The notes under the pieces are model-generated. The model was given only the letters and a program-made list of their open reading frames with translations. It did not search any database and had not been told where the DNA came from. Below are positions 1 to 10,301 of a DNA stretch of 64,000 nt, one piece after another (positions within the stretch are counted from its first letter, which is position 1; the number at the start of each line of letters is the position of its first letter). The position numbers and the translations under genes were made by a program. The DNA comes from Bacillus thuringiensis (lineage in GTDB: Bacteria > Bacillota > Bacilli > Bacillales > Bacillaceae_G), in assembly GCF_022095615.2 (NCBI RefSeq), contig NZ_CP155559.1:3593501-3657500 (forward strand), read 5' to 3'.

Positions 1-65
1 AATCCCATTTTTTCTGCTCTTTCTAAATTTACGATCTCTTTACCACTTAATTCGCTTAAACGCAT
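1..65 (-). CDS. ymxH: YlmC/YmxH-family protein, 5' end only
   Basis: Only the first 21 or so codons are inside the window; the gene runs off the left edge. The reading from the ATG at 65 gives MRLSELSGKEIVNLERAEKM, which matches the opening of the small PRC-barrel-like YlmC/YmxH proteins of Bacillus, whose gene follows mlpA in B. subtilis. A GGGGGAG ribosome binding site lies just upstream. Family members are tied to sporulation by expression, but the biochemical role is not known. The call rests on the short N-terminus plus gene order. Confidence 0.75.
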   Translation of the reverse strand, partial: MRLSELSGKEIVNLERAEKMG

Positions 66-129
66 ACACTCTCCCCCTACCGAATTATGAATTTAAGTTA
101 TCCATAATTAGTACCTATTCTATATATCA

Positions 130-175
130 AAAAAAAATAACCGTATCTCATTTAAAAGAGATACGGTTATTTTTA
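130..175 (-). terminator. Rho-independent terminator after mlpA
   Basis: On the minus strand a 12-bp stem (ATAACCGTATCT paired with AGATACGGTTAT) with a short A/T loop is followed by a run of nine T. It lies 20 bases after the mlpA stop codon and before the ymxH start. Confidence 0.9.
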
Positions 176-194
176 CATACTTCATATAAAGCAA

Positions 195-1436
195 TTATAG
201 TTTTATTCCTTTTGGAAGTTTTCCATCTGGACTAATTAATGCTGCAGAGAACTCATCTGTAAACATGTTACGAATTAACTCATCAACATTTTCTTTTGTT
301 ACAGTGTTTACACTTTCAATAATCTCATCAAGTGAACGATGCTTACGAAGTAGCAATTCATTTTTACCATTGCGGCTCATACGGCTATTCGTACTTTCTA
401 AACTTAACATTAAGTTTCCTTTTAATTGCTCTTTACTATTAATAAGCTCTTTTTCTGTAATACCTGTATTTTTCAATGTTTCTAATGTTTCCTGCATTGT
501 GTCATACAGTGTATCTAATTGTTTGCTACCTGTTCCACCATACAGCGTTAACATACCTGTATCTTCATAAGAAGAATGGTAAGAAAATACTGAGTAGGCT
601 AACCCGCGTTGCTCACGTACTTCTTGGAATAAACGGCTACTCATGCTACCACCTAAAACGTTATTTAATACGATTAAGTTATAAATATCTTCGTGTCCCA
701 TTTGTAAGCCTTTATATCCTAAACATAAATGAGCTTGTTCTGTTTCCTTTTTACGTGCTACCTTATTAAAATGGAAAATTGGGCTATGTACTTGTTCACG
801 ATTTGTTGTTCCTTCATAGCTACCGAAATATTGCTCTACCGTTTGTAAAAAGGCTTCATCAATATTTCCTGCAACTGAAACAACGACATTTTCAGGTGTG
901 TAATGATCCTTGATATATTGGCGTAGCGTATCACCTGTAAACGTATCAAGCGTTTCTTCTGTTCCTAAAATAGGATATCCAAGCGGATGCGTTTCATATG
1001 TTGCTTTTGTTAACATATCATGCACAATATCATCTGGAGCATCTTCGTACATTTTAATTTCTTCACATACGACATTCTTCTCTTTTTTCAGTTCTTCCTC
1101 ATCAAATGTTGAATTAAAGAACATATCTGCCAATACATCTAAAGCATATTTAGCATGCTCATCAAGCACTTTTGCATAGTAACAAGTGTATTCTTTTGAA
1201 GTAAAAGCATTCACTTGCCCACCAATGCTATCAAATGATTCTGCAATTTCGCGTGCACTACGTGTTTCCGTTCCTTTAAAGAACATATGCTCTAAAAAGT
1301 GGGAAACCCCGTTATTTTTTTCATTTTCATTTCTTGATCCCGCATGGATCCAAATACCAATCGCAACCGATCTTACGGTTGGTATATTCTCCATAACGAT
1401 TCTTACACCATTTTTACAAGTATATTTTTTAATCAA
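195..1436 (-). CDS. mlpA: M16-family zinc metalloprotease MlpA/YmxG
   Basis: A processing-peptidase-like member of the insulinase (M16) family. The inverted zinc motif HFLEH is at about residues 46-50 and the downstream Glu-rich helix (EEIKMYED) supplies the third ligand. The C-terminal half is the inactive M16 repeat (SMSSRLFQEVREQRGLAYS). I chose the TTG at 1436 because AGGAGG sits 7 bases upstream and the N-terminus then aligns with B. subtilis YmxG; the longer ATG reading frame adds 19 residues with no ribosome binding site. Length is 413 aa, normal for the family. It follows ylxY by 86 bp in the pnp-ylxY-mlpA order conserved in Bacillus. In B. subtilis MlpA has been linked to regulation of extracellular protease; the natural substrate is unknown. 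Confidence 0.9.
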   Translation of the reverse strand: MIKKYTCKNGVRIVMENIPTVRSVAIGIWIHAGSRNENEKNNGVSHFLEHMFFKGTETRSAREIAESFDSIGGQVNAFTSKEYTCYYAKVLDEHAKYALDVLADMFFNSTFDEEELKKEKNVVCEEIKMYEDAPDDIVHDMLTKATYETHPLGYPILGTEETLDTFTGDTLRQYIKDHYTPENVVVSVAGNIDEAFLQTVEQYFGSYEGTTNREQVHSPIFHFNKVARKKETEQAHLCLGYKGLQMGHEDIYNLIVLNNVLGGSMSSRLFQEVREQRGLAYSVFSYHSSYEDTGMLTLYGGTGSKQLDTLYDTMQETLETLKNTGITEKELINSKEQLKGNLMLSLESTNSRMSRNGKNELLLRKHRSLDEIIESVNTVTKENVDELIRNMFTDEFSAALISPDGKLPKGIKL

Positions 1437-1522
1437 AAACTTTCCTCCTACTGCCAGTTTCTCTAAATAAGTGCTATTATTTAATGATAACAAGTTTAAG
1501 GATGAATGTCATGCAAATGTAT

Positions 1523-2422
1523 TTAATCCACACGTTTTTCATCCAGTAATTCTGTTATATTCCCTACTTTATATCCTTGTTCCTTCAATTTTGTAATCAT
1601 TGTATCTAATGCTTCTGCTGTAGATGAAGTTGGATGCATTAATACGATAGCACCTGGATGTATTTTTCTCATTACTCTCTGCAATAGTACATCTGGATCC
1701 GGTCGCTTCCAATCAATTGTATCGACAGTCCACATGATGGTTCCCATTTGAAAATCATCTGCAATTTTCACGACTTCATCCCGAAAACTTCCACTCGGCG
1801 GAGCAAACCATCTCACCTTTTGATTCGTAGCAGCTTCAATCATTCGATTTGTTTTTTGTAACTGATCTCGTATTTCATCAGACGATAGCGTTTTCATATT
1901 AGGGTGTGTGTAAGAATGATTTCCAACTTCTTGATTTGCATCAACAATCATTTTTGCAAATCGCAAATTTTCTTTCACCCAGCGTCCTTCTAAAAAGAAA
2001 GTCGCCTTCACATCATGTTTTTTCAATATCTCTAATATACGCGGCAAATACTCGTTTCCCCATGCCACATTTATTGTTAATCCCACCATCTTTTTATTTG
2101 GATGTCCCCTATAAATTGGAGCTGGTGATAAATCTTTTAAGTGGACACTCGGTGATACTTCCTTGAACTCAAGATTTCTTTGATCAAATTTCTTTAGCTT
2201 CTTCATATTATTATAGGATGCTTCGATATCAACTTGTCTTCCATTATATCCCGGTGTCGATTTCCATATTTTATCAATCATCGCATTTTGAGGTGCAATC
2301 TCATATTGTTTTGCATGTTTTTGAATTTCTTCATACAAGTCATCCTGTGCAAAAACGGAATAAGAGCCTACACTGACATATAAAAAAAATATACATATGT
2401 ATGCCAATATACGAACTTTCAT
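1523..2422 (-). CDS. ylxY: Exported polysaccharide-deacetylase-like protein YlxY, motif 1 degenerate
   Basis: 299 aa with an N-terminal signal peptide (hydrophobic residues about 5-24, possible cleavage after VFAQ) followed by a NodB/CE4 domain from about residue 110. The usual metal and catalytic motif 1 (TFDDG) reads TINVAWG at 116-122, so both aspartates are missing. The later motifs are kept: HSYTH (169-173), WFAPPSG (205-211), DTIDW (234-238) and the LMHP histidine (H263). I chose the ATG at 2422 because GGGAGGG lies just upstream and it starts directly at the signal peptide. The gene sits between pnp and mlpA, as in B. subtilis. It may be a non-catalytic carbohydrate-binding member of the family; true deacetylase activity is doubtful. 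Confidence 0.88.
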   Translation of the reverse strand: MKVRILAYICIFFLYVSVGSYSVFAQDDLYEEIQKHAKQYEIAPQNAMIDKIWKSTPGYNGRQVDIEASYNNMKKLKKFDQRNLEFKEVSPSVHLKDLSPAPIYRGHPNKKMVGLTINVAWGNEYLPRILEILKKHDVKATFFLEGRWVKENLRFAKMIVDANQEVGNHSYTHPNMKTLSSDEIRDQLQKTNRMIEAATNQKVRWFAPPSGSFRDEVVKIADDFQMGTIMWTVDTIDWKRPDPDVLLQRVMRKIHPGAIVLMHPTSSTAEALDTMITKLKEQGYKVGNITELLDEKRVD

Positions 2423-2546
2423 ATAAACCCTCCCATTAACTATATAAAAACCTTTTTTCTTCTTATCTTTGTTAATTTGAGCGTTATAATGAAAACTATA
2501 CCTATACTGACATAAAAATATATGTAAATCATATTTTTTACATAAC

Positions 2547-2573
2547 AAAAAAAGCCAGTTTAACTGGCTTTTA
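2547..2573 (-). terminator. Rho-independent terminator after pnp
   Basis: The minus-strand hairpin AAAGCCAGTT/AACTGGCTTT is followed by seven T. It starts immediately after the pnp stop codon and separates pnp from ylxY. Confidence 0.9.
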
Positions 2574-2574
2574 C

Positions 2575-4713
2575 TTATTGCTGCTCTTGTTTGTTTTCTT
2601 CTTTAGCAGCTTCTTTTTCTTGCTCTTCTTTTAGCAATACTTTTCTAGATAGATTCACACGACCTTGCTTGTCAATCTCGATAACTTTAACTGTAATTAC
2701 ATCACCGATCTTCACAACGTCTTCTACTTTACCTACACGCTCAAGTGCAAGTTCTGAAATGTGAACTAATCCATCTTTACCGCTGAATAATTCAACGAAA
2801 GCACCGAATTTCTCAACACGCTTCACTTTTCCTTCGTAGATTTCACCTACTTGTACTTCGCGAACGATATCTTCGATAATTTTCTTAGCTTTGTCATTCA
2901 TTTCTTGATTTATTGAAGAAATGAATACTGTACCATCTTGCTCGATGTCAATTTTAACGCCAGTTTCTTCAATAATTTTATTGATTTGTTTACCGCTCGG
3001 CCCAATAACGTCACGGATTTTATCTGGGTTAATTGTCATTGTAATAATCTTTGGAGCGTAAGCTGATAATTCAGTACGTGGCTCTGCAATAACAGATAAC
3101 ATATGATTTAGAATGTGCACACGACCAACTTTCGCTTGTTGTAATGCCTCTTCTAAAATTTCACGAGATAGACCATCGATTTTAATGTCCATTTGCAGTG
3201 CAGTTACACCTTTTGCTGTACCTGCTACTTTAAAGTCCATATCACCTAAATGATCTTCCATACCTTGAATATCAGATAAAATTGTATAATGCTCACCAGT
3301 TTTAACTAGACCCATTGCAATACCTGCAACTGGAGCTTTAAGTGGAACACCAGCATCCATCATTGCTAAAGTACTACCACAAATACTTGCTTGTGAAGTA
3401 GAACCATTTGATTCTAAAACTTCAGATACAAGACGTACTGTATATGGGAAATCTTTTTCAGATGGAATTACAGGCTCAAGAGCACGTTCTCCTAGTGCAC
3501 CGTGACCAATTTCACGACGACCTGGTCCACGCATTGGTCTTGTTTCACCAACACTAAATGATGGGAAATTGTAATGGTGCATAAAGCGTTTTGATTCTTC
3601 TACACCAAGACCATCTAAAATTTGCACATCGCCTAATGCACCTAATGTACAAATACTTAATGCTTGTGTTTGTCCACGTGTGAATAAACCAGAACCGTGT
3701 GTACGAGATAAAATACCAACCTCTGATGCTAATGGACGGATTTCGTCACCTTTACGGCCATCTGGGCGGATTTTTTCAACTGTAATAAGACGACGTACTT
3801 CTTCTTTTACAATTTTATATAAAATCTCACTTACTTGTCCTAATGTATCAGCGTCAGCTTCCTGCGCTTCGTAATGCTCAATTACACGCTTTTTCACTTC
3901 GTTAATTGCATCTTCACGTGCATGTTTCTCATGTACTTGAATTGCAGAATGCATATCCTTCTCAGACATTTCACGTACAGCTTGATTAAGATCAGCGTCA
4001 ACTTCATAAAGTTTCACTTCTGATTTCTCTTTACCTACAGCTTGTACAATCTCTTCTTGGAATGCAATTAGACGTTTAATTTCGTCATGTCCAAACATAA
4101 TTGCTTCTAACATTGTTTCTTCAGGCACTTGATCTGCTCCTGCTTCAACCATGTTAATTGCATCTTTCGTACCAGCCACAACAAGGTGAATATCACTTTG
4201 TTCTTGCTGTTCTACTGTTGGATTAATAACGAATTCGCCGTTAATACGACCAACTGTTGCACCCGCGATTGGGCCTTCAAATGGAATATCTGAGATCGAT
4301 AACGCTAATGAAGAACCAAGCATAGCTGCCATTTCAGAAGAACAATCTTGATCAACACTCATTACAATGCTGACAACTTGTACTTCGTTACGGAAACCAT
4401 CTGCGAAAAGTGGACGAATTGGGCGGTCGATTAAGCGACTTGCCAAAATTGCTTTTTCACTCGGACGACCTTCACGTTTAATGAAACCGCCAGGAATTTT
4501 TCCGACTGCATATAAACGCTCTTCATAGTTTACTGTAAGTGGGAAGAAATCTACATTTTTTGGTTCTTTTGATGCAGTTGCTGTAGATAGAACCGCTGTA
4601 TCGCCATATCTTACTAATACTGCTCCGTTCGCTTGCTTCGCAAGCTGACTTGTTTCAACTGTTAGCTGGCGACCAGCTAAATCTATCGAGAAGACTTGCT
4701 TTTCTTGACTCAT
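2575..4713 (-). CDS. pnp: Polyribonucleotide nucleotidyltransferase (PNPase)
   Basis: The 3'-to-5' phosphorolytic exoribonuclease of RNA decay, trimeric and part of the Gram-positive degradosome network. At 712 aa it has the full domain set: RNase PH-like domain 1 (about 10-145), an all-alpha linker, catalytic RNase PH-like domain 2 (about 310-540, with [14 protein letters not shown]), a KH domain around 555-612 ([11 protein letters not shown]) and an S1 domain around 622-690 ([20 protein letters not shown]). The tail is Glu/Lys/Gln-rich. It begins at an ATG with GAGGGG upstream. It lies 160 bp downstream of rpsO, past the rpsO terminator, and so is likely transcribed both by read-through and from its own start. 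The upstream gap contains the GGTAATACTA element discussed in the findings. Confidence 0.98.
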   Translation of the reverse strand: MSQEKQVFSIDLAGRQLTVETSQLAKQANGAVLVRYGDTAVLSTATASKEPKNVDFFPLTVNYEERLYAVGKIPGGFIKREGRPSEKAILASRLIDRPIRPLFADGFRNEVQVVSIVMSVDQDCSSEMAAMLGSSLALSISDIPFEGPIAGATVGRINGEFVINPTVEQQEQSDIHLVVAGTKDAINMVEAGADQVPEETMLEAIMFGHDEIKRLIAFQEEIVQAVGKEKSEVKLYEVDADLNQAVREMSEKDMHSAIQVHEKHAREDAINEVKKRVIEHYEAQEADADTLGQVSEILYKIVKEEVRRLITVEKIRPDGRKGDEIRPLASEVGILSRTHGSGLFTRGQTQALSICTLGALGDVQILDGLGVEESKRFMHHYNFPSFSVGETRPMRGPGRREIGHGALGERALEPVIPSEKDFPYTVRLVSEVLESNGSTSQASICGSTLAMMDAGVPLKAPVAGIAMGLVKTGEHYTILSDIQGMEDHLGDMDFKVAGTAKGVTALQMDIKIDGLSREILEEALQQAKVGRVHILNHMLSVIAEPRTELSAYAPKIITMTINPDKIRDVIGPSGKQINKIIEETGVKIDIEQDGTVFISSINQEMNDKAKKIIEDIVREVQVGEIYEGKVKRVEKFGAFVELFSGKDGLVHISELALERVGKVEDVVKIGDVITVKVIEIDKQGRVNLSRKVLLKEEQEKEAAKEENKQEQQ

Positions 4714-4786
4714 TTAAGTACCCCTCTCAATTTAAAGTATTCAATTCTTCTATGTAAATGGATAGTATATCACAATATTCTACCTC

Positions 4787-4796
4787 TAGTATTACC
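4787..4796 (-). repeat. GGTAATACTA element, copy 1 (upstream of pnp)
   Basis: On the minus strand GGTAATACTA followed by GAGG, about 75 bp before the pnp start. The same 10-mer, in the same orientation, precedes rimP (12307-12316) and rpsB (26105-26114). Function is unknown. Confidence 0.6.
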
Positions 4797-4842
4797 GAAA
4801 ATGAAGTAAGCTATAAAGGGTAGAAGATATATTTTTACCTAA

Positions 4843-4868
4843 CAAAAAAGCGGGAATATTCCCGCTTC
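4843..4868 (-). terminator. Rho-independent terminator after rpsO
   Basis: The minus-strand stem AAGCGGGAATATTCCCGCTT is followed by TTTTTGTT. It sits five bases beyond the rpsO stop codon. Confidence 0.92.
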
Positions 4869-4873
4869 TTTGA

Positions 4874-5143
4874 CTATCGACGTAAGCCAAGCTTTGTGAT
4901 TAATTCACGGTAACGTGTGATATCGCTATTACGAAGGTAAGTTAGTAAGTTACGACGTTTACCAACCATCTTTAATAGACCACGACGTGAATGATGATCT
5001 TTCTTGTGAGTACGTAAGTGCTCGTTTAGAGTGTTAATTTGCTCCGTTAGGACAGCAATTTGAACCTCTGGAGAACCAGTATCAGTCTCATGAGTTCTAA
5101 ATTGTGCAATGATTTCATTTTTACGCTCTTGTGTTAAAGCCAT
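4874..5143 (-). CDS. rpsO: 30S ribosomal protein S15
   Basis: 89 aa, full length for S15, which binds the 16S rRNA central-domain three-way junction and takes part in bridge B4 with the 50S subunit. The family signature around residues 38-68 ([22 protein letters not shown]) is complete. It starts at an ATG preceded by AGGAGGTG. A promoter read inside the 3' end of ribF gives a leader of roughly 90 nt, which could hold the S15 autoregulatory site known in bacilli, though I cannot prove the fold. The transcript ends at a strong terminator just after the gene. Confidence 0.98.
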
Positions 5144-5237
5144 CCTATTTCACCTCCTATTAATTAAACCCCCAATTACCTAGCAAGCGTCGGTGAGTCG
5201 CAATGCCAAGCAATGGTTGTCATAAAGTACATAACAT

Positions 5238-5266
5238 AGAATACTACTTTTCATTTGAAAAAGCAA
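5238..5266 (-). promoter_or_regulatory. Probable sigma-A promoter for rpsO
   Basis: The minus strand reads TTGCTT, 17 bases, TATTCT. It overlaps the last codons of ribF, about 95 bp before the rpsO start codon. Confidence 0.55.
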
Positions 5267-6215
5267 GTATATTCTTTTCGTTCGCAAAATATTCTTGTGC
5301 TGTTTTCTTATCTTTTGCAATTTGTTCAACTAACTCATCGATGCCATTGAATTTCTTTTCTTCTCTTATACGCATATGCCACTCTACTGTAACATTTTGA
5401 TCATATATGTCTTTGTTAAATTCAAATAAGTGCACTTCAATAGATAATTGACGCTCATCTTCTTTAAAAGTTGGTTTATACCCAATATTACATACACCAT
5501 CGTACCATTCATCGTGAACTTTTAATCTCACTGCATAAACACCTACAGGTGGTAATAGATACTCATCACTTAAACCTACATTAGCTGTGGGAAAACCAAT
5601 TTGGCGTCCACGCTTATCACCGTGTACAACCGTTCCCCCTACTGTATATGCTCTACCTAAAATAGATGGAATTTGTTCCATTTCACCATTTCGAATTAAC
5701 TTTCGTAATGCTGTAGAACTTACTTTCTCTTCTTGAAATTCAACTTTTTCAATCACAGTCTGTGTAAACTCCCCTCTTGCATGAAATGGTAAAGTCTCCA
5801 TCTTTCCTTTTCCTAAACGTCCATATGAATAATCAAACCCTGCTACTACATGCTTTACATTTAAACCAATAATATAATCATCTACAAATTGTTGTGGCAA
5901 TAAGCCTGCAAACGATTCATCAAATTTAATAACATATAATATATCGATCCCTAAGTTTTCGACTATTTTTTCTTTATCACACATTGGTGTAATATACTCC
6001 GCATGCGCTTCCTTTTTTCCTAAAACAACAGATGGGTGCGGATAAAATGTCATAACTGCACTTTTATATCCTCGTTCATCCGCTATTTGTTTCGCAGTTC
6101 GAATCACACATTGATGTCCTAAATGAATGCCATCAAAAAATCCTAATGCCATTACAGTAGGCGGTAATTCTAATTTTTTTTGTTCATGTGGATGAGTTAA
6201 ATGAATAAGTTTCAC
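5244..6215 (-). CDS. ribF: Bifunctional riboflavin kinase / FAD synthetase
   Basis: Converts riboflavin to FMN and then FAD. The N-terminal nucleotidyltransferase domain shows GFFDGIHLGH (about 21-30) and a YIIGLNVKHVVAGFDY core; the C-terminal flavokinase domain shows GDKRGRQIGFPTANVG. I chose the GTG at 6215 (323 aa, VKLIHLTHPHEQ) because AAGGTGA lies 8 bases upstream and the N-terminus matches B. subtilis RibC. The longer ATG version starts only 7 bases after the truB stop and adds 12 unrelated residues. It is the last gene of the nusA/infB operon before rpsO. Confidence 0.95.
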   Translation of the reverse strand: MKLIHLTHPHEQKKLELPPTVMALGFFDGIHLGHQCVIRTAKQIADERGYKSAVMTFYPHPSVVLGKKEAHAEYITPMCDKEKIVENLGIDILYVIKFDESFAGLLPQQFVDDYIIGLNVKHVVAGFDYSYGRLGKGKMETLPFHARGEFTQTVIEKVEFQEEKVSSTALRKLIRNGEMEQIPSILGRAYTVGGTVVHGDKRGRQIGFPTANVGLSDEYLLPPVGVYAVRLKVHDEWYDGVCNIGYKPTFKEDERQLSIEVHLFEFNKDIYDQNVTVEWHMRIREEKKFNGIDELVEQIAKDKKTAQEYFANEKNILAFSNEK

Positions 6216-6258
6216 GCTTGAATTCACCTTTTTCTGTAATAATCCTTCCAATAATTCA

Positions 6259-7182
6259 TTATAGCTTTAGTTCTTGATTATTCACAAGTACTTTCATCGG
6301 CTTTAGCATACCAAGGTGTTTTGGATGGTGCTCAAAAATTGCAAGGCAGCGATTATTTTTATCAAACACTGTTATAAATGGCGCTGTTATTTGCAATTCA
6401 TTTTTTAAGAACATACCATTCTTTATTTTCTCTGCTTGCTTTTCATCTACAACCATTTTCGGGAACTTACTTAACGCTTCATCAATTGAAATGAAGATAG
6501 ACTCTACTGTTCCATTTTGCACGTTTTCTTCAATTTCTTCAAATGATATGCAATCTTCTAATAAAAATTCACCAGAAGCTGTTCTTACAAGGTGAGACAT
6601 ATGTGATGGAAAACCAAGTTTTTCACCAATCATTACTGCTAACGTTCTTACATATGTCCCTTTACTACACGTTACACGGAAACGGAATGAAATATTTTCC
6701 CCCTCAAATACTTCACGGTCATCTAGTAATACAAATTCATGAATTGTAATTGTACGAACTGGACGTTCAACTTCTTGTCCTGCTCTTGCATATTCATATA
6801 ATTTTTTTCCGTTAACTTTTACAGCTGAAAACATCGGAGGCATTTGTTCAATCGTACCTGTTAATGCAGCAAGAGCTCCTTCTACTTCCTTACGAGTAAT
6901 AACACGATCTACATTTTTCGTTTCAACAACTTCACCAGAAGCATCTTCAGTTGTTGTTGAAAACCCAAGTGTTACTTCACCTTCATATGTTTTCGTCTCA
7001 CTTGTTAAAAATTGTGCAATCTTCGTTGCTCGTCCCACGCAAATAGGTAATACTCCTGTTACATCTGGATCTAATGTTCCAGTATGACCAATTCGTTTCT
7101 CACGCAATATCTTTCTTAATTTAAATACACAATCATGTGATGTCATGCCTTTTGGCTTATGTAATAATACTACACCTTCCAT
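6259..7182 (-). CDS. truB: tRNA pseudouridine-55 synthase TruB
   Basis: Makes pseudouridine 55 in the T-loop of elongator tRNAs. 307 aa with the catalytic Asp in GTLDPD (D38), the KP..MTSHD N-terminal motif and a C-terminal PUA-like domain. The ATG at 7182 has AGGTGA upstream. It lies 86 bp after rbfA; a terminator hairpin between them suggests partial transcript ending at rbfA. The neighbours rbfA, infB and ribF match the conserved Bacillus order. Confidence 0.97.
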   Translation of the reverse strand: MEGVVLLHKPKGMTSHDCVFKLRKILREKRIGHTGTLDPDVTGVLPICVGRATKIAQFLTSETKTYEGEVTLGFSTTTEDASGEVVETKNVDRVITRKEVEGALAALTGTIEQMPPMFSAVKVNGKKLYEYARAGQEVERPVRTITIHEFVLLDDREVFEGENISFRFRVTCSKGTYVRTLAVMIGEKLGFPSHMSHLVRTASGEFLLEDCISFEEIEENVQNGTVESIFISIDEALSKFPKMVVDEKQAEKIKNGMFLKNELQITAPFITVFDKNNRCLAIFEHHPKHLGMLKPMKVLVNNQELKL

Positions 7183-7240
7183 ATATGTTCACCTCATCAT
7201 AATTCTTTCATAGTAATTATCCAAAATTTATTTTGCATTG

Positions 7241-7270
7241 AAAAAATGGATAGACAAATGTCTATCCATT
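7241..7270 (-). terminator. Terminator hairpin overlapping the rbfA stop
   Basis: On the minus strand AATGGATAGACA pairs with TGTCTATCCATT, followed by TTTTC. The stem begins within the rbfA stop codon. It probably attenuates transcription between rbfA and truB. Confidence 0.85.
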
Positions 7271-7625
7271 ATTCTTCACGTTTACCGTCTTTATTAATTT
7301 GATGTAAAAGTGTATCAATTCGATGACCATATCCGATAGACTCATCAAACTCAAAGGAAATTTCCGGTGTTTTACGAAGACGAATACGCTGGCCAATTTC
7401 TGAACGAATGAAGCCTTTTGCCTTCGCTAAACCCTTTAATGTACTTTCTTTCTGCTCTTCATCACCTAAAACAGAAATATATACTGTAGCAATTTGTAAA
7501 TCTCCACTCACTTGTACATCTGTTACTGTAACAAATCCAACACGTGGATCTTTAATTTTACGACTGATGATGTCGCCTAATTCTTTTTTCATTTGCTCGC
7601 CTACACGGTTTGCACGTAATTTCAT
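7269..7625 (-). CDS. rbfA: 30S ribosome-binding factor A
   Basis: A cold-shock-associated 30S maturation factor that acts on the 5' end of 16S rRNA. 118 aa, usual length, with the type II KH fold seen as [18 protein letters not shown] then [20 protein letters not shown]. The start ATG has GAGGTGA upstream. It lies 15 bp behind ylxP in the operon that also makes NusA and IF2. Confidence 0.97.
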   Translation of the reverse strand: MKLRANRVGEQMKKELGDIISRKIKDPRVGFVTVTDVQVSGDLQIATVYISVLGDEEQKESTLKGLAKAKGFIRSEIGQRIRLRKTPEISFEFDESIGYGHRIDTLLHQINKDGKREE

Positions 7626-7640
7626 AACTCTTCACCTCAT

Positions 7641-7922
7641 TCAATACCATTCCAATTGTGTTATTGTACGTTCAATTTCAGGAAATGAATCGATGTACTC
7701 GAGTACACGATTCATTTCTTTTTCACAAATAACACGATTAGAGGATACAGAAACAATTGCAATTTCTGTACGTTGCCATACATCTTGATGCCCTACTTCT
7801 GAAACAGCTACATTATAACGCTGCTTCACACGAGTTAGCACCCGTTGCAAAATTGCTCGTTTCTCTTTTAAAGAATGCACATCGTAAATCATACACTCGA
7901 ATGAGAGTGAAGCGATAATCAT
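7641..7922 (-). CDS. ylxP: DUF503 protein YlxP
   Basis: 93 aa small protein of the DUF503/YlxP family. The N-terminus ([22 protein letters not shown]) and the conserved [14 protein letters not shown] stretch fit the family. Its start ATG overlaps the infB stop by 4 bases (ATGA), so translation is probably coupled to IF2. The family has been proposed to help in ribosome assembly because of constant linkage to infB and rbfA; the exact role is not settled. Confidence 0.93.
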   Translation of the reverse strand: MIIASLSFECMIYDVHSLKEKRAILQRVLTRVKQRYNVAVSEVGHQDVWQRTEIAIVSVSSNRVICEKEMNRVLEYIDSFPEIERTITQLEWY

Positions 7923-9985
7923 CGCTTCACTTCTTCCATAATGTACGCTTCAATGATGTCCCCTTCTTTAAGATCATTATATCTTTCAATTGTAATACCA
8001 CACTCATAGTTTTGTGCAACTTCTTTTACGTCGTCTTTGAAACGTTTTAACGTATCAAGTTGTCCTTCGAAAATTACTACGCCATCACGGATAATACGCA
8101 CGCCACTATCACGTGTAATTTTACCGTCAATTACGTAACAACCTGCGATTGTTCCAACTTTTGTTACTTTGAATGTTTGGCGTACTTCCGCTTGACCGAT
8201 TACTTTTTCTTCGAATTCTGGATCCAGCATACCTTGCATTGCTGATTCGATTTCTTCGATTACTTTATAGATAATACGGTGTAAACGAACATCAACATTC
8301 TCTAATTCAGCTGTACGCTTCGCATTCACATCAGGGCGTACGTTAAATCCAATTACAATTGCATTAGATGCAGAAGCTAAAATAACATCAGATTCTGTAA
8401 TCGCACCTACGCCTGTATGGATAATTTTAACTTTAACACCTTCAACATCAATTTTACGAAGTGACGCTGCCATTGCTTCTACAGAACCTTGTACGTCTGC
8501 TTTCACAATTAAGTTAATTTCTTTTACATCGCCTTCTTGGATTTGTTGGAATAAATCTTCAAGGCTTAATTTAGATTTTTCACCACGTTGAGCAAGTAAC
8601 GCTTCTTGTGCACGTGATTCACCGATTTGACGAGCTTTCTTCTCATCAGCGAATGCCATGAAACGATCTCCCGCTTGTGGTACTTCGTTTAAGCCTGTAA
8701 TTTCAACAGGAGTCGATGGACCAGCAACTTTTACACGACGACCAATATCACTTACCATTGCACGAACACGTCCGAATGAAGTACCAACAACGATTGGATC
8801 TCCAACTCGAAGTGTACCGTTTTGAACAAGTAATGTCGCGATAGTTCCTTTACCTTTATCAAGCTGTGCTTCAATTACAGTACCAGCTGCATAGCGGTTT
8901 GGATTTGCTTTATATTCTTCCACTTCACTTACAAGAAGAATCATTTCTAGTAAGTTGTCAATTCCTTCACCTTGAATTGCAGAAATTGGTACGAAAATTG
9001 TATCTCCGCCCCAAGCTTCTGGAACTAATTCATATTCTGTTAATTCTTGCATTACACGATCCGGATTTGCCGCTGGTTTATCCATTTTATTCACAGCTAC
9101 AATAATTGGTACTCCAGCTGCTTTCGCATGGCTAATCGCTTCAACTGTTTGTGGCATAACACCGTCATCAGCTGCAACAACAAGGATTGTAATATCCGTT
9201 ACTTGCGCACCACGAGCACGCATTGTTGTAAATGCCGCGTGACCTGGTGTATCTAAGAACGTAATTTTCTTATCATTTACATCAACTTGGTATGCACCGA
9301 TATGCTGAGTAATTCCACCAGCTTCGCCTGCAGTTACTTTTGAATTACGGATAGAGTCAAGTAAAGTTGTTTTACCATGGTCAACGTGCCCCATAATTGT
9401 AACTACAGCTGGACGCTCTTTTAAGTTCTCTTCATCATCTTGCTCATCGATGAATGTTTCAAATTCAGTTTCACTTACAACTACTTCTTCTTCTACTTCA
9501 ATACCATAATCAGTAGCAATTAACTCAATTGTATCTTTATCTAAGTCTTGGTTAATTGTTGCCATAATTCCTAGCATGAAGAGCTTCTTAATAATTTCAG
9601 ATGGCTCTTTGCTTAATTTTTTAGCAAGTTCACCTACTGTAAGGCTTCCAGAGAAAGTAATTTTATCTGGTGTTTCTACTATTTGCGTTTGTTGTCTTCC
9701 AGCAAAGTTATCTTGACGTTTGTCTTCAGTTCCTTTGCCTTTTTTCTTCTTCTTATTGCTGTTCTTTTTACTGCGAACAACTTTTTCTTCTACTTCAAAC
9801 TCATCTGCAACAGAAGGTTTTTCCGCTTCAGTGTCATATTCATTATCTAATTTGTTTACTACTTCATCTTCTAACATTGTCATATGATTCGAAACCTCGA
9901 TATTCATCTCTTTTAGTTTTGTCATAAGATCTTTACTTGAGATATTATTTTTTTTTGCATATTCATGTACTCGAATTTTACTCAT
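7919..9985 (-). CDS. infB: Translation initiation factor IF-2
   Basis: GTPase that places fMet-tRNA on the 30S subunit and drives subunit joining. 688 aa: an N-terminal IF2N domain (about 1-50), a Lys/Glu-rich linker (about 50-105), a second IF2N domain, then the GTPase with G1 GHVDHGKT (199-206), DTPGH, NKMD and SAI motifs, followed by beta-barrel and C1/C2 domains. I chose the ATG at 9985 ([12 protein letters not shown]), preceded by GGGGGTGA; the longer frame adds 20 residues that overlap ylxQ. The linker is short, as in bacilli. It is 4 bp downstream of ylxQ. Confidence 0.97.
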   Translation of the reverse strand: MSKIRVHEYAKKNNISSKDLMTKLKEMNIEVSNHMTMLEDEVVNKLDNEYDTEAEKPSVADEFEVEEKVVRSKKNSNKKKKKGKGTEDKRQDNFAGRQQTQIVETPDKITFSGSLTVGELAKKLSKEPSEIIKKLFMLGIMATINQDLDKDTIELIATDYGIEVEEEVVVSETEFETFIDEQDDEENLKERPAVVTIMGHVDHGKTTLLDSIRNSKVTAGEAGGITQHIGAYQVDVNDKKITFLDTPGHAAFTTMRARGAQVTDITILVVAADDGVMPQTVEAISHAKAAGVPIIVAVNKMDKPAANPDRVMQELTEYELVPEAWGGDTIFVPISAIQGEGIDNLLEMILLVSEVEEYKANPNRYAAGTVIEAQLDKGKGTIATLLVQNGTLRVGDPIVVGTSFGRVRAMVSDIGRRVKVAGPSTPVEITGLNEVPQAGDRFMAFADEKKARQIGESRAQEALLAQRGEKSKLSLEDLFQQIQEGDVKEINLIVKADVQGSVEAMAASLRKIDVEGVKVKIIHTGVGAITESDVILASASNAIVIGFNVRPDVNAKRTAELENVDVRLHRIIYKVIEEIESAMQGMLDPEFEEKVIGQAEVRQTFKVTKVGTIAGCYVIDGKITRDSGVRIIRDGVVIFEGQLDTLKRFKDDVKEVAQNYECGITIERYNDLKEGDIIEAYIMEEVKR

Positions 9986-9989
9986 ACCT

Positions 9990-10301
9990 TCACCCCCGGT
10001 AATTTGTATCGAGCATGCTACGTAGCTTTTTCGCAAAGCCTTCATCTAACACAGCTACAACGACTCGCTCGTCTCTCCCAATCGCATGCCCTAATTGTTG
10101 TCGATTTTCGACTTTTTTCATTGGTACGTTGTAGTACGTCGTTTTATCAGTGATACGTTTTGTAGTGTTCGCTGACGCATCTTCAGAAAGCAATACGAGC
10201 TTCGCTTTACCACTTCGTACTTCTTTTAAAACGAGTTCTTCACCCGAAATGAGTTTTCGAGCGCGATTTGCTAGTCCTAAAAACGATTTCCAATCGGACA
10301 C
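9990..10301 (-). CDS. ylxQ: L7Ae-family RNA-binding protein YlxQ
   Basis: 103 aa protein of the L7Ae/L30e/S12e fold, which binds kink-turn RNA. The conserved core [16 protein letters not shown] and the [10 protein letters not shown] stretch are visible. It starts with GTG at 10301, directly after the ylxR stop (TAAGTG), with AAGGAG inside the end of ylxR. It is close to the YbxF/YlxQ ribosomal-associated paralogues of Bacillus. The cellular role is not clear; the position between ylxR and infB is conserved across Firmicutes. Confidence 0.92.
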   Translation of the reverse strand: MSDWKSFLGLANRARKLISGEELVLKEVRSGKAKLVLLSEDASANTTKRITDKTTYYNVPMKKVENRQQLGHAIGRDERVVVAVLDEGFAKKLRSMLDTNYRG

